A DNA stretch of 22,786 bases. Source: JBKJTP01 sp046590195 (lineage in GTDB: Bacteria; Bacteroidota; Ignavibacteria; Palsa-1295). Both the position numbers and the translations under genes were made by a program. This document shows positions 1 through 7,241 of the stretch, one piece after another (the stretch's first letter is position 1; each line of letters starts with the position of its first letter). The stretch spans positions 1-22,786 of the forward strand of contig JBKJTP010000232.1 of assembly GCA_046590195.1 (NCBI GenBank), written 5' to 3'. The notes below the pieces were generated by a model, which searched no databases, was not told where the DNA came from, and saw only the letters and a program-made list of their open reading frames with translations.

Positions 1-388
1 CATTGGCGGCGAGGGCAGCGGCGGAGTGATCCTACCAGCAGTTCATCTCGGTCGTGATTCCTTGGTCGGTGTTGCGCTTGCGCTCGGAGCGCTTGCGGAG
101 TTCGACGGCACGATCGCAGAGAAGAAAGCCGCACTGCCACAATACGAGATCGTCAAGTCGAAGATTGATCTCGAAAGCCAGGCGCAGGTGCAAGCTATAC
201 TCACGAAAGTAAGAGAGAAGCTCGGAAGCCGTGCCGTTTCGATGAATGATTCTGATGGACTGCGCATCGACTTCGAGAAGTCGTGGCTGCACGCCCGCGC
301 ATCGAACACAGAACCGATCATCCGCCTCATCGCCGAAGCCCCCACGCGCAAGGAAGCGCAAGATCTTTTAGATGAAGCGAATGCGTAA
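1..388 (+). CDS. glmM: Phosphoglucosamine/phosphomannomutase-family enzyme, C-terminal part
   Basis: This is the last 128 codons of an alpha-D-phosphohexomutase whose N-terminus lies outside the window; the frame is open from base 2. The visible part begins with IGGEGSGGVILPAVHLGRD, the sugar-binding loop (GGEGxGG) of domain 3, and ends with RASNTEPIIRLIAEA, the phosphate-binding loop of domain 4. Enzymes of this family move a phosphate between C6 and C1 of a hexose phosphate. In Bacteroidota-like genomes the copy with this loop is usually annotated GlmM, making glucosamine-1-phosphate for peptidoglycan and lipopolysaccharide. The catalytic serine loop is not visible, so glucosamine, mannose and glucose substrates cannot be told apart; the symbol is a best guess. 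Its last 17 bases overlap the next gene. Confidence 0.85.
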   Translation, partial: IGGEGSGGVILPAVHLGRDSLVGVALALGALAEFDGTIAEKKAALPQYEIVKSKIDLESQAQVQAILTKVREKLGSRAVSMNDSDGLRIDFEKSWLHARASNTEPIIRLIAEAPTRKEAQDLLDEANA

Positions 389-686
389 GACACTCTCGCT
401 CTACCTACTTATTGCGATCGCTATGCTAGGCGTATCGAGTTGCACTGTCGTGCGCGACACCACGCCATGCAACAATGCGCTTTATCTGCGGCTATCCGAG
501 CGTACTGACTTGACGCTCGACGAAAAGCGTGCGCTTGACAGCTTGGATCAACGTTGCCAGGAATACACAGTGCTGCACAAAGATGATCCACCGCCAGCAG
601 AACCCGAAGGCGCAGGTTGGCTCGGTGTCGGACTTGGGGTAGCTGCAGCACTCATAGTTCTTTACTTCACAGGAGTGATCATCTGA
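372..686 (+). CDS. Small predicted lipoprotein with C-terminal membrane segment, unknown function
   Basis: A 104-residue protein that I do not recognise. The N-terminus is a lipoprotein signal: a basic start (MKRMRK), a hydrophobic stretch, and a lipobox LGVSSC with the acylated cysteine at residue 24. The middle is charged and the last 23 or so residues (GWLGVGLGVAAALIVLYF and onward) form a clear membrane helix, an unusual pairing with a lipid anchor. It overlaps the mutase gene by 17 bases and ends in TGATG, where its stop overlaps the ABC ATPase start by one base, so it is probably translated with both. An ATG three codons in (base 381) is an equally good start. Its placement suggests an accessory to the exporter, but this is only inference. 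Confidence 0.7.
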   Translation: MKRMRKTLSLYLLIAIAMLGVSSCTVVRDTTPCNNALYLRLSERTDLTLDEKRALDSLDQRCQEYTVLHKDDPPPAEPEGAGWLGVGLGVAAALIVLYFTGVII

Positions 687-1603
687 TGTCGGATGTGATC
701 GTCTCCGCGCGCAACTTGCAAAAGCGTTACGGCGAGTTCGAAGCGGTCAAAGGCATCGACTTCGAAGTGCGCAGGCAAGAGTGCTTCGGCATCCTCGGCC
801 CAAATGGTGCAGGCAAGAGCAGCACGATCCGAATGCTGCACTGCATCTCGCCACTAAGTGGCGGAGAGCTCAACATCCTCGGTGAGCCTGCTACTGGCGA
901 CATCAGGACGATCAAGGCGAACATTGGCGTTGTGCCGCAAGATAATAATCTCGATCAGGATCTAAGCGTCGAGCAGAATTTGCATGTCTATTCGCGATAC
1001 TTCGGCATCGCGAAAGCAGAAGCTCGTAAGCGAACAGAGGAAGTGCTCGAACTTGTGCAATTGCTCGATAAGCGCAAGAACAGGGTCGATGAGCTCTCTG
1101 GCGGAATGCAGCGGCGTCTCGTCATTGCGCGTTCTCTGCTCAACCGCCCAAAGTTACTCATACTCGATGAGCCAACCACCGGACTTGATCCCGCAGCACG
1201 TCAGCTCGTTTGGCAGAAGCTCCGCCTGCTGCGCGATCAGGGGCTAACGCTCATTCTTACGACGCACTACATGGAAGAAGCGGCGCAACTTTGCGATCGC
1301 CTCGTCATGATGAACGAAGGCAAGATACTCGCAGGCGGCACACCGGCAGAGCTTGTGGAGGAGATGGTCGGTTTTGAAGTAATTGAACTGAGAGCAGACG
1401 AAGCTGCAACACTGAACATCCTAAGCTTGACAGAAGACAAGCCGATCGAGCACGAGATCGCCGGCGATACGCTCTATCTCTTTAGCAAAACGCATGACGC
1501 GTTCGACAGACTTCAACTACCACACCTCAACTTCCGCTTGCAGCGCCGCGCAACACTCGAAGATGTATTCTTGAAGCTAACCGGCCGTGATCTGACCGAA
1601 TGA
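686..1603 (+). CDS. ABC-2 type exporter, ATP-binding subunit (NodI/DrrA-like)
   Basis: A 305-residue ATPase that powers the membrane subunit encoded next. It shows Walker A GPNGAGKSST (about residues 38-47), the ABC signature LSGGMQRR, Walker B LLILDEPTTGLD, and the switch histidine in LTTHYMEEAAQLC. Sequence after the ATPase core forms the short regulatory C-terminal domain typical of NodI, DrrA and CcmA relatives. I chose the ATG at 686 rather than an upstream in-frame start at 617 because the family begins just before this point, an AGGAG sits at 671-675, and the upstream stop overlaps this ATG. This is one of very few genes here with a recognisable ribosome-binding site. The substrate cannot be told from sequence; polysaccharide, lipid or drug are all seen in the family. 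Confidence 0.92.
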   Translation: MSDVIVSARNLQKRYGEFEAVKGIDFEVRRQECFGILGPNGAGKSSTIRMLHCISPLSGGELNILGEPATGDIRTIKANIGVVPQDNNLDQDLSVEQNLHVYSRYFGIAKAEARKRTEEVLELVQLLDKRKNRVDELSGGMQRRLVIARSLLNRPKLLILDEPTTGLDPAARQLVWQKLRLLRDQGLTLILTTHYMEEAAQLCDRLVMMNEGKILAGGTPAELVEEMVGFEVIELRADEAATLNILSLTEDKPIEHEIAGDTLYLFSKTHDAFDRLQLPHLNFRLQRRATLEDVFLKLTGRDLTE

Positions 1604-1610
1604 TTATAAT

Positions 1611-1639
1611 TGTCATCCTGAGCGCACGTAGCGATCACT
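1611..1639 (+). repeat. Possible degenerate copy of a dispersed GTCATCCTGAGCG-type intergenic repeat
   Basis: The gap between the ATPase and permease genes carries TGTCATCCTGAGCGCACG followed by TAGCGATCACT. It resembles a short intergenic motif (GTCATCCTGAGCG, then AGCGAAGGATC) that I recall as recurring in many bacterial genomes. The first half matches closely and the second half has diverged. Only one copy is in the window, so its repeat nature cannot be shown here. Confidence 0.4.
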
Positions 1640-1655
1640 AATTCTTATTTTTTAA

Positions 1656-2429
1656 TTGCTCCCCCACCCCTTCACCATCGGCACCTACCGGGTATGGCAA
1701 CGCAATCGCGATGCATCGTTGCGCCTGTGGAAGACGGAGCTCTGGCCGCCGTTCGCTGAGGCAGTGCTATCGCTCATTGCATTCGGCTACGGGCTCGGCA
1801 TGTATGTCAAAGGTGACGTCGAAGGCACGAGCTATCTGCAGTTCATTGCACCGGCGATCGTGGCGACGTCCGTGCTCTTCACTGCATCGTTCGAGTGTAT
1901 GTTCGGCACTTACTTTCGCATGAAGATCGAAAAGGTGTTTGACGCGATCATCGCGACGCCGATCTCGATCGAAGAGGTCGTGAGCGCGGATGTGGTATGG
2001 GCGGCTACGCGCGCAGCGTTTGCGGCATTCTCGGTGATGTGCGTGCTCTTTGCGCTGAGCATGGTGCCCTCAGCGTGGGCGCTGCTGATCCCTTTCGTTG
2101 GCTTTCTCGCTGGCTTCATGCTTGCCGCGATGGCGGTGATCGTCACGAGCATGGTGCCGAGCATCAACTCGTTCAACTACTATATCACGCTCGGCGTTAT
2201 ACCGATGCAGCTCTTCAGCGGCGTGTTCTTTCCGGTCTCTTCGCTATCGGACACGCTGCGCTGGATCACCTACCTCTCGCCGTTCTATCCATGCGTGCAA
2301 CTGATGCGCTCGCTCTATCAGGGATGGATCTCGATCGATCTGCTAGGCTATCTCATTTGGATATTGGCACTTGCAGCTATCGCCTATCTCTTTGCTGTCA
2401 CTATGATGCGCCGCAGACTGATCAAGTGA
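1656..2429 (+). CDS. ABC-2 type exporter, membrane subunit (NodJ-like)
   Basis: A 257-residue membrane protein with about six hydrophobic helices, forming the channel partner of the upstream ATPase. Family landmarks include TYRVWQRNRDASLRLWKTE near the N-terminus, AFGYGLGMYVKG, APAIVATSVLFTASFECMFG, and the late segment GVIPMQLFSGVFFPVSSLSD, all characteristic of NodJ-type permeases. The start is a TTG at 1656: an in-frame stop lies immediately upstream (1653-1655), and the first ATG is inside the first membrane helix, too late to encode the family's N-terminus. Fifty-two bases separate it from the ATPase gene, a wider gap than usual for such pairs, and no ribosome-binding site is visible. 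It faces the type I exporter gene with a 14-base gap. Confidence 0.88.
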   Translation: MLPHPFTIGTYRVWQRNRDASLRLWKTELWPPFAEAVLSLIAFGYGLGMYVKGDVEGTSYLQFIAPAIVATSVLFTASFECMFGTYFRMKIEKVFDAIIATPISIEEVVSADVVWAATRAAFAAFSVMCVLFALSMVPSAWALLIPFVGFLAGFMLAAMAVIVTSMVPSINSFNYYITLGVIPMQLFSGVFFPVSSLSDTLRWITYLSPFYPCVQLMRSLYQGWISIDLLGYLIWILALAAIAYLFAVTMMRRRLIK

Positions 2430-2443
2430 CCCGCCTTTGGTAG

Positions 2444-4237
2444 TTATACCTTTGCTGCCGCCAACGCTAATCCGTTAGTCGCAATAGGCTCTTCGATGCG
2501 CTTCTCACCGATCTGTTGGCGCCACATGGCATAGTAGAGTCCCTTGAGATCGAGCAGTTCGTTGTGCGAGCCTGCTTCGATGATACGGCCGCGCTCGAGC
2601 ACAAAGATCGTGTCTGCATGCATGACGGTCGAGAGCCTGTGCGCGATGAGGATCGTCAGCAGATCGCCGGTGCTGGAGACCTGGCGGATGGTCTGTCCGA
2701 TCGATTCCTCTGTGATCGAATCGAGCGATGACGTCGCTTCATCGAACACTAGAAGATTCGGATGGCGCAGCAATGCACGGGCGATCGAAAGGCGCTGCTT
2801 CTCACCGCCTGATACTTTCACTCCGCCCTCACCGATCACTGTGTCGAGTCCCTGCGATGCGCGCTCGAGCAGCGTATGGCATGCGGCTTTCTGCAGCACG
2901 TCGATACACTCTGCATCCGTCGCATGTGGGTTGACGAAGAGCAGGTTCTCGCGGATCGTACCGGAGAAGAGCTGCGTATCCTGCGTGACGAAGCCGATCT
3001 GTTCGCGGAGTGCATCGAGATCGATCTCGTCCGCCGATACTCCATTGTATCGGATGATGCCTTCTTTGGCTGGATAGAGTCCGACGAGTAGCTTCACGAG
3101 CGTGGTCTTCCCTGATCCTGATGGACCAACGAACGCAAGTGTCTCGCCCTTCTCCGCACGGAAGGAGATTTCGTTCAACGCCTTGGTGCTCGCGGATTGA
3201 TGCTTGAACGAAACATTCTCGAATGCAAGCTCTCGTACAGGTCCGATCTTCTTCGGATTCGTTGGCTTCACTTCACGAGGTGTGTCGAGTATCTGCTTGA
3301 AGTTCTCAAGCGATGCTTCTGTCTCGCGGTAAATATTGATGACATTGCCAAGCTCCTGAAGCGGTCCGAAGATAAAGAACGAGTAGATGAAGAGCGTCAT
3401 GAACTGACCCGGATTGATCACGCCCTCAAAGATCAGATAGAGCATGATACCTAGCAGCGACAATCGCATGAAGTTCACCATCGTGCCTTGCACGAAGCTG
3501 AGCGAGCGGATGTAGCGTACTTTCTCGAGTTCGAGCTTCAGGATCTTCCCCGTCGTTGTGTTCAGGCGTTTTTCTTCCTGCGACGCAAGCCCGAGACTCT
3601 TGACGAGTTCGATGTTGCGGAGTGATTCTGTCGTAGCGCCGGCGAGTGCAGTCGTCTCGCTAACGATGCGCTTCTGGAGTTTCTTGATCTTCTTACTCAG
3701 CATCGAGCTCACCCATCCGATGATCGGAGCGACACCGAAGTAGATCGGCGCGATCATCCAGTGGACATTCAGCGAATAGACCGTTACGAAGATGATACCG
3801 ACAAGCGACGTGAAGACGATATTGACCATCGCGCCGATGAATCGCTCAACATCGCTACGCACTTTCTGCAGCCTACCGAGCGTCTCGCCGCTTCGTTGAT
3901 CTTCGAATACCTGATATGGCAGATCGAGCGAATGCTTGACACCATCGCTGTACATCTGCGCACCGAGGCGCTGCGTGATGACGTTGGTGAAGTAATCCTG
4001 AAAATTCTTCGCGATACGCGAGACGAACGCCGCACCCATCATAAGTAATAGGCCGTAGCCTACGCCTTCGAAGAATTGGGTCGAGGTGTATTTATGCGGC
4101 TGCATGGCGTACTCATCGATGATCCTACCGAAGATGTACGGATCGAGCAGCGAGAATGATTGATTGACAGCCGCGAGGCCAAGAGCAAGGATCACCAGTT
4201 TCCAGTACTGGCGGAGATAGGAAAGTAGGAGCTTCAT
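2444..4237 (-). CDS. Type I ABC exporter, fused membrane and ATPase domains (MsbA/LmrA-like)
   Basis: A 597-residue half-transporter that would act as a dimer in the inner membrane. Residues 1-310 form the six-helix export domain, with helices visible near 13-33, 61-75, 137-156, 158-178, 250-272 and 278-295. The ATPase domain follows: Walker A GPSGSGKTT at 371-379, signature VSGGEKQR at 475-482, Walker B LLVFDEAT at 495-502, a D-loop SSLD, and the switch histidine in IAHRLST (533). The Q-loop is in GFVTQDTQLFSGTIRENLLF. Lipid A, lipids, peptides and drugs are all possible substrates, and no neighbour points to one. The ATG at 4237 begins MKLLLSYLRQYWK, the expected elbow helix. It appears to be transcribed alone, from the 170-base gap upstream. 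Confidence 0.93.
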   Translation of the reverse strand: MKLLLSYLRQYWKLVILALGLAAVNQSFSLLDPYIFGRIIDEYAMQPHKYTSTQFFEGVGYGLLLMMGAAFVSRIAKNFQDYFTNVITQRLGAQMYSDGVKHSLDLPYQVFEDQRSGETLGRLQKVRSDVERFIGAMVNIVFTSLVGIIFVTVYSLNVHWMIAPIYFGVAPIIGWVSSMLSKKIKKLQKRIVSETTALAGATTESLRNIELVKSLGLASQEEKRLNTTTGKILKLELEKVRYIRSLSFVQGTMVNFMRLSLLGIMLYLIFEGVINPGQFMTLFIYSFFIFGPLQELGNVINIYRETEASLENFKQILDTPREVKPTNPKKIGPVRELAFENVSFKHQSASTKALNEISFRAEKGETLAFVGPSGSGKTTLVKLLVGLYPAKEGIIRYNGVSADEIDLDALREQIGFVTQDTQLFSGTIRENLLFVNPHATDAECIDVLQKAACHTLLERASQGLDTVIGEGGVKVSGGEKQRLSIARALLRHPNLLVFDEATSSLDSITEESIGQTIRQVSSTGDLLTILIAHRLSTVMHADTIFVLERGRIIEAGSHNELLDLKGLYYAMWRQQIGEKRIEEPIATNGLALAAAKV

Positions 4238-4296
4238 AAAGGTCGCAAACGCACGGATAATCTGTTTGTTTCAACAGGCAATTCCACAACAGCAGC

Positions 4297-4304
4297 CAAA
4301 GATA
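4297..4304 (-). promoter_or_regulatory. Possible -7 promoter element for the ABC exporter gene
   Basis: On the minus strand this reads TATCTTTG, an exact match to the Bacteroidota -7 consensus TAnnTTTG, 59 bases before the exporter ATG. No TTTG sits at the expected 19-base spacing; the nearest TTG is 17 bases upstream. An 8-base match in an AT-rich gap could be chance. The rest of the 4238-4405 gap shows nothing else I can name. Confidence 0.22.
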
Positions 4305-4405
4305 CTACAAATGAGCCCAGCCAAGCCCAAATTGCATGATTACTTTTCGAGAGCGATCGCAACGCTAGTCCATTTAGCCAAAAATTGTCGCTTCCTCTCT
4401 AACCT

Positions 4406-5371
4406 CTAGGCGGTGGACGCAGCTGGCTCGAAGAGCTGTACGCTGAACAGGGCACGGTCATCTGTCCAGCATGCTCTCCTGCGAAGACCGGAGGAGGCCG
4501 CTAGTTGTTCGAACTCCTGCAAAGAGTACTTATGTGAGTACTCCGTAAGTATCGATTCGCCTTCATTGAAGAAGACATGTGTATCGCCGATCACGTATCG
4601 CATCGCCGCTTCGGCGATCAGCCGCATCTCGATCCTCCCCTCTGATCCATTGTAGATCGCTGAATGAGTAAAGCCGCTGAGCAACGGAGTCGGCTGAAGT
4701 TCTCGATTGATACGTTTGATCAAGTTAAGATTGAATTGGGCGGTGATGCCCGCTTCGTCATTGTAGGCGCGCTCTATAATCGCTTTCTCTTTCTTCAGGT
4801 CAACACCGATCAGCAGCGCACCCGAATCACCCATTATGCTTCGCGTGCGCTCGAGGAATAGCTTGGCTTCTTGCGGCACAAAGTTGCCGATCGTTGAACC
4901 TGGAAAGTACACGACATTCCTCGAGCCCATGAGATCCTTAGGTAGATGCACATACTCTGTATAGTCAGCGAGTATCGGATGCACTGCAATCTCCGGATGC
5001 TTCGACCGTATGCGACGGGCTGAGTCGAGAAGCTCCTGCTCCGCGATATCGATCGGGATATAGCTGCGGATATCCGCATGTGCTAGAAGCAACTCTGTCT
5101 TGACACTCGACCCGCTGCCGAACTCGATCAGGTTTACGTCCTTGCCGATGCCCGCTACGATCTCTACGAGATTCTCTTGCATGATACAAAGCTCGGTCCG
5201 TGTCGGGTAGTACTCTTCCAGCGTGGTGATCTGTTCAAATAGCTTCGAGCCGTGTTCGTCGTAAAAGTACTTGCACGGCAGACTCTTCTCCGGCTTCGTG
5301 AGTCCTGCGATCACGTCTTCCCTGAACCTCGACGTCCGGAGGCTGCCGGATATATCACTTTCACTTATCAT
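4406..5371 (-). CDS. egtD: L-histidine N-alpha-methyltransferase, ergothioneine biosynthesis
   Basis: EgtD uses S-adenosylmethionine to add three methyl groups to histidine, making hercynine, the first step to ergothioneine. Landmarks are GLTKPEKSLPCKYFYDEHGS (the EgtD N-terminal signature), LFEQITTLEEYYPTRTE, the cofactor loop LIEFGSGSSVKTELLL, and VVYFPGSTIGNF. I chose the ATG at 5371 over one eleven codons upstream (5404): it overlaps the egtB stop by one base (TAATG), gives a 321-residue protein of the usual length, and leaves a normal-sized N-terminus before REDVIAGLT. It lies directly downstream of egtB and is probably translationally coupled to it. Family assignment is firm. Confidence 0.95.
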   Translation of the reverse strand: MISESDISGSLRTSRFREDVIAGLTKPEKSLPCKYFYDEHGSKLFEQITTLEEYYPTRTELCIMQENLVEIVAGIGKDVNLIEFGSGSSVKTELLLAHADIRSYIPIDIAEQELLDSARRIRSKHPEIAVHPILADYTEYVHLPKDLMGSRNVVYFPGSTIGNFVPQEAKLFLERTRSIMGDSGALLIGVDLKKEKAIIERAYNDEAGITAQFNLNLIKRINRELQPTPLLSGFTHSAIYNGSEGRIEMRLIAEAAMRYVIGDTHVFFNEGESILTEYSHKYSLQEFEQLAASSGLRRRACWTDDRALFSVQLFEPAASTA

Positions 5372-6639
5372 TACTTCGCTAAGCGGATGCCGGAGAACTG
5401 CCATCGAGCCGAGTGGGGGAAGAAATTTCTGTACGTATTACGGAAATGCGCTTTCGGGGTTGCGCAGCTTCCGCCACGCAGGACCATCTGGTTCGACATG
5501 AACTTGCCATTATATTCGCCGACAGCACCGGCAGCAGGCGCATATCCGGGATATGCGTTGTAATCGCTCGATGTCCACTGCCAACACTGACCCGCTAACG
5601 CACTCGCATCGGTTGGATGGAAGATGTTTGCATCCGCAAACCTCTCCTCGGTGATCGATTGGGCAGATGAGATCTCCCACTCGGCTTCAGTCGCAAGTCG
5701 GCAGCCGGCCCAGCGCGCGAAGGCATCGGCTTCGTAATGGCTTAAGTGTGTGACAGGATGATCGAGATCCAGGGCTCGCAGACCCGCAAGCGTGAACGTA
5801 AACCATTTGTCCTCGATCTGCTCCCAATAGAGCGGTGCATCCCATTGTTGCTGCATCTTCAGATCATGACCCGCAGCGAGCCATAGCATCGGATCGCTAT
5901 ATCCATTGTCTTGCATGAAGGCAAGATACTCTTGGTTCGTCACTAGGCTTCGCCTCAGCTTGGCATCTTGTAGGTACACGCGATGCCTGGGAGATTCGTT
6001 ATCGAAAGCGAATCCGTGGCCCCGATGTCCGATCTCATAAAGTCCTTCGTCGATAGAGACCCAATCCTGATCCGGGGACACCCCTGCGGGGATCACGAGA
6101 TCACTACGATAAGCTGGACGAAGTGGATTCTGTGAGAGCACATGCTTGATATCTGTAAGCAGCAACTCCTGATGCTGCTGTTCATGATTGATACCTAGTT
6201 CAAGCAATGCAGAGACTCTCTGCCAAACATCTTCGTCAACGCCATCCAGTAATGAGGCAATGCTTCGTGTGACATATTCTCTGTATCGCTTAACTTCATC
6301 AAGCGATGGCCGGCTCAGCATTCCGCGCTTTGGTCTCGGATGCCGCTCTCCTATCGAGTTGTAGTAGGAGTTGAAAAGATAGGTAAAGTTAGGATCGAAG
6401 TGCTTATATCGCTGCGCGTGCTTCTCTAAAATAAAGCTCTCAAAGAACCACGTCGAATGCGCAAGATGCCACTTCGCTGGACTTGTATCTTCCATTGACT
6501 GGATGCAGGCATCTTCAGGCGATAGCGGTGACGCCAGTTGTTCAGTTCTTACGCGTACTCGCAAGAACATTGCGAGAAGCTCGTCGCGTCCGGTCTGTTG
6601 TTTCTGCTGAACGGAAGATCGTTGCTGCATGGGACCCAT
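5371..6639 (-). CDS. egtB: Hercynine sulfoxide synthase, non-haem iron enzyme of ergothioneine biosynthesis
   Basis: EgtB joins a sulfur donor to hercynine using oxygen and iron(II). The 422-residue protein has the expected two parts. An N-terminal DinB-like bundle carries the iron ligands: His61 in KWHLAHSTWFFE, and His152 and His156 in HEQQHQE. A C-terminal formylglycine-enzyme-like (FGE-sulfatase) fold includes CRLATEAEWE, CWQWTSSDYNAYPGY, GEYNGKFMSNQMVLRGGSC and FSGIRLAK. Whether the donor is gamma-glutamylcysteine or cysteine cannot be decided by eye. No egtA, egtC or egtE is in the window, so the sulfoxide lyase must be elsewhere. The start is the ATG at 6639; a second ATG three codons later is possible. 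It sits 17 bases after the lipoprotein gene and overlaps egtD. Confidence 0.95.
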   Translation of the reverse strand: MGPMQQRSSVQQKQQTGRDELLAMFLRVRVRTEQLASPLSPEDACIQSMEDTSPAKWHLAHSTWFFESFILEKHAQRYKHFDPNFTYLFNSYYNSIGERHPRPKRGMLSRPSLDEVKRYREYVTRSIASLLDGVDEDVWQRVSALLELGINHEQQHQELLLTDIKHVLSQNPLRPAYRSDLVIPAGVSPDQDWVSIDEGLYEIGHRGHGFAFDNESPRHRVYLQDAKLRRSLVTNQEYLAFMQDNGYSDPMLWLAAGHDLKMQQQWDAPLYWEQIEDKWFTFTLAGLRALDLDHPVTHLSHYEADAFARWAGCRLATEAEWEISSAQSITEERFADANIFHPTDASALAGQCWQWTSSDYNAYPGYAPAAGAVGEYNGKFMSNQMVLRGGSCATPKAHFRNTYRNFFPHSARWQFSGIRLAK

Positions 6640-6656
6640 CTTACAGTAACTTTATA

Positions 6657-7178
6657 CTACATCGGCTTCGGTGCGGTGTAGCGCGCATCGAACTTGCCAT
6701 TGATGATGCGGCGCTCGCCAAGCGCAGCTTCGAATGAACCGCTCACTCGTCCGCTTGCTGAGTCGACAGAGAGAATAGTCAGGCTTCCGGTATGCTGTGC
6801 GTCACTTGTGAAGAAGACAGGCTTCATATCAGATGCAGATTTCATCGTGAACGAGGCGCGGCTGGTGCCGCCGTCGAGATCAATCCGTTGGCCCACGACA
6901 AGGCTATCGGCATATAAGCTGATCGAGCTCGATGCACCCTTCTCTACATTCCACGCCGTGAGCATGAACGTGCGCTTTCCGGGCTCATCACCGATCTCCG
7001 CTGTGATCACGTCATCGATAGCTGCAAGTGAGCCATCACTCGCCGCGACCCACTCCGTGCTGTCGAGTGTGAAGCTCACGTGATCTTTGAATTCGGTTGC
7101 AAGTTCAGCGGGCTCCTGATCCTGCGCACAACCGGTCAGAACAAAAGCTGCGATGAGCGATAATACAAGAGCTTTCAT
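6657..7178 (-). CDS. Predicted lipoprotein of unknown function upstream of egtB
   Basis: A 173-residue exported protein. The start at 7178 gives a textbook lipoprotein signal, MKALVLSLIAAFVLTGCAQD, with the lipidated cysteine in LTGC; a longer reading from a TTG at 7226 would bury this signal and cross a terminator hairpin, so I reject it. The mature part is mostly short beta-prone stretches (HVSFTLDSTEW, RTFMLTAWNV, GRVSGSFEAAL and INGKFDARY), consistent with a small beta-sandwich. I recall similar DUF6252-type lipoproteins in Bacteroidota but cannot confirm the family. Only 17 bases separate it from egtB, so it probably shares that transcript; a role in ergothioneine biology is inference. 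A strong hairpin lies just before its start codon. Confidence 0.75.
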   Translation of the reverse strand: MKALVLSLIAAFVLTGCAQDQEPAELATEFKDHVSFTLDSTEWVAASDGSLAAIDDVITAEIGDEPGKRTFMLTAWNVEKGASSSISLYADSLVVGQRIDLDGGTSRASFTMKSASDMKPVFFTSDAQHTGSLTILSVDSASGRVSGSFEAALGERRIINGKFDARYTAPKPM

Positions 7179-7188
7179 TTGCAATAAG

Positions 7189-7221
7189 AAAAAAGGGCAG
7201 GCGATACTCGCCTGCCCTTTT
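7189..7221 (-). terminator. Rho-independent terminator of the M16 peptidase gene
   Basis: A perfect 13-base-pair stem (7191-7203 with 7209-7221, arm AAAAGGGCAGGCG) with a five-base loop, followed on the minus strand by six T. It lies 20 bases after the M16 stop codon. Its T tract ends only 10 bases before the ATG of the next gene on the same strand, so it also occupies that gene's leader. Confidence 0.9.
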
Positions 7222-7241
7222 ATCAACTGAATATTCGCTGA

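Noticed and set aside
1997..2443. A 148-codon plus-strand frame over the ABC-2 permease gene
   Set aside because: It is in another frame of a well-supported membrane protein gene, rich in His, Arg and Ala, and has no family similarity.
7179..7226. N-terminal extension of the lipoprotein from a TTG at 7226
   Set aside because: It would translate through the terminator stem and bury the lipoprotein signal that begins at the ATG at 7178.
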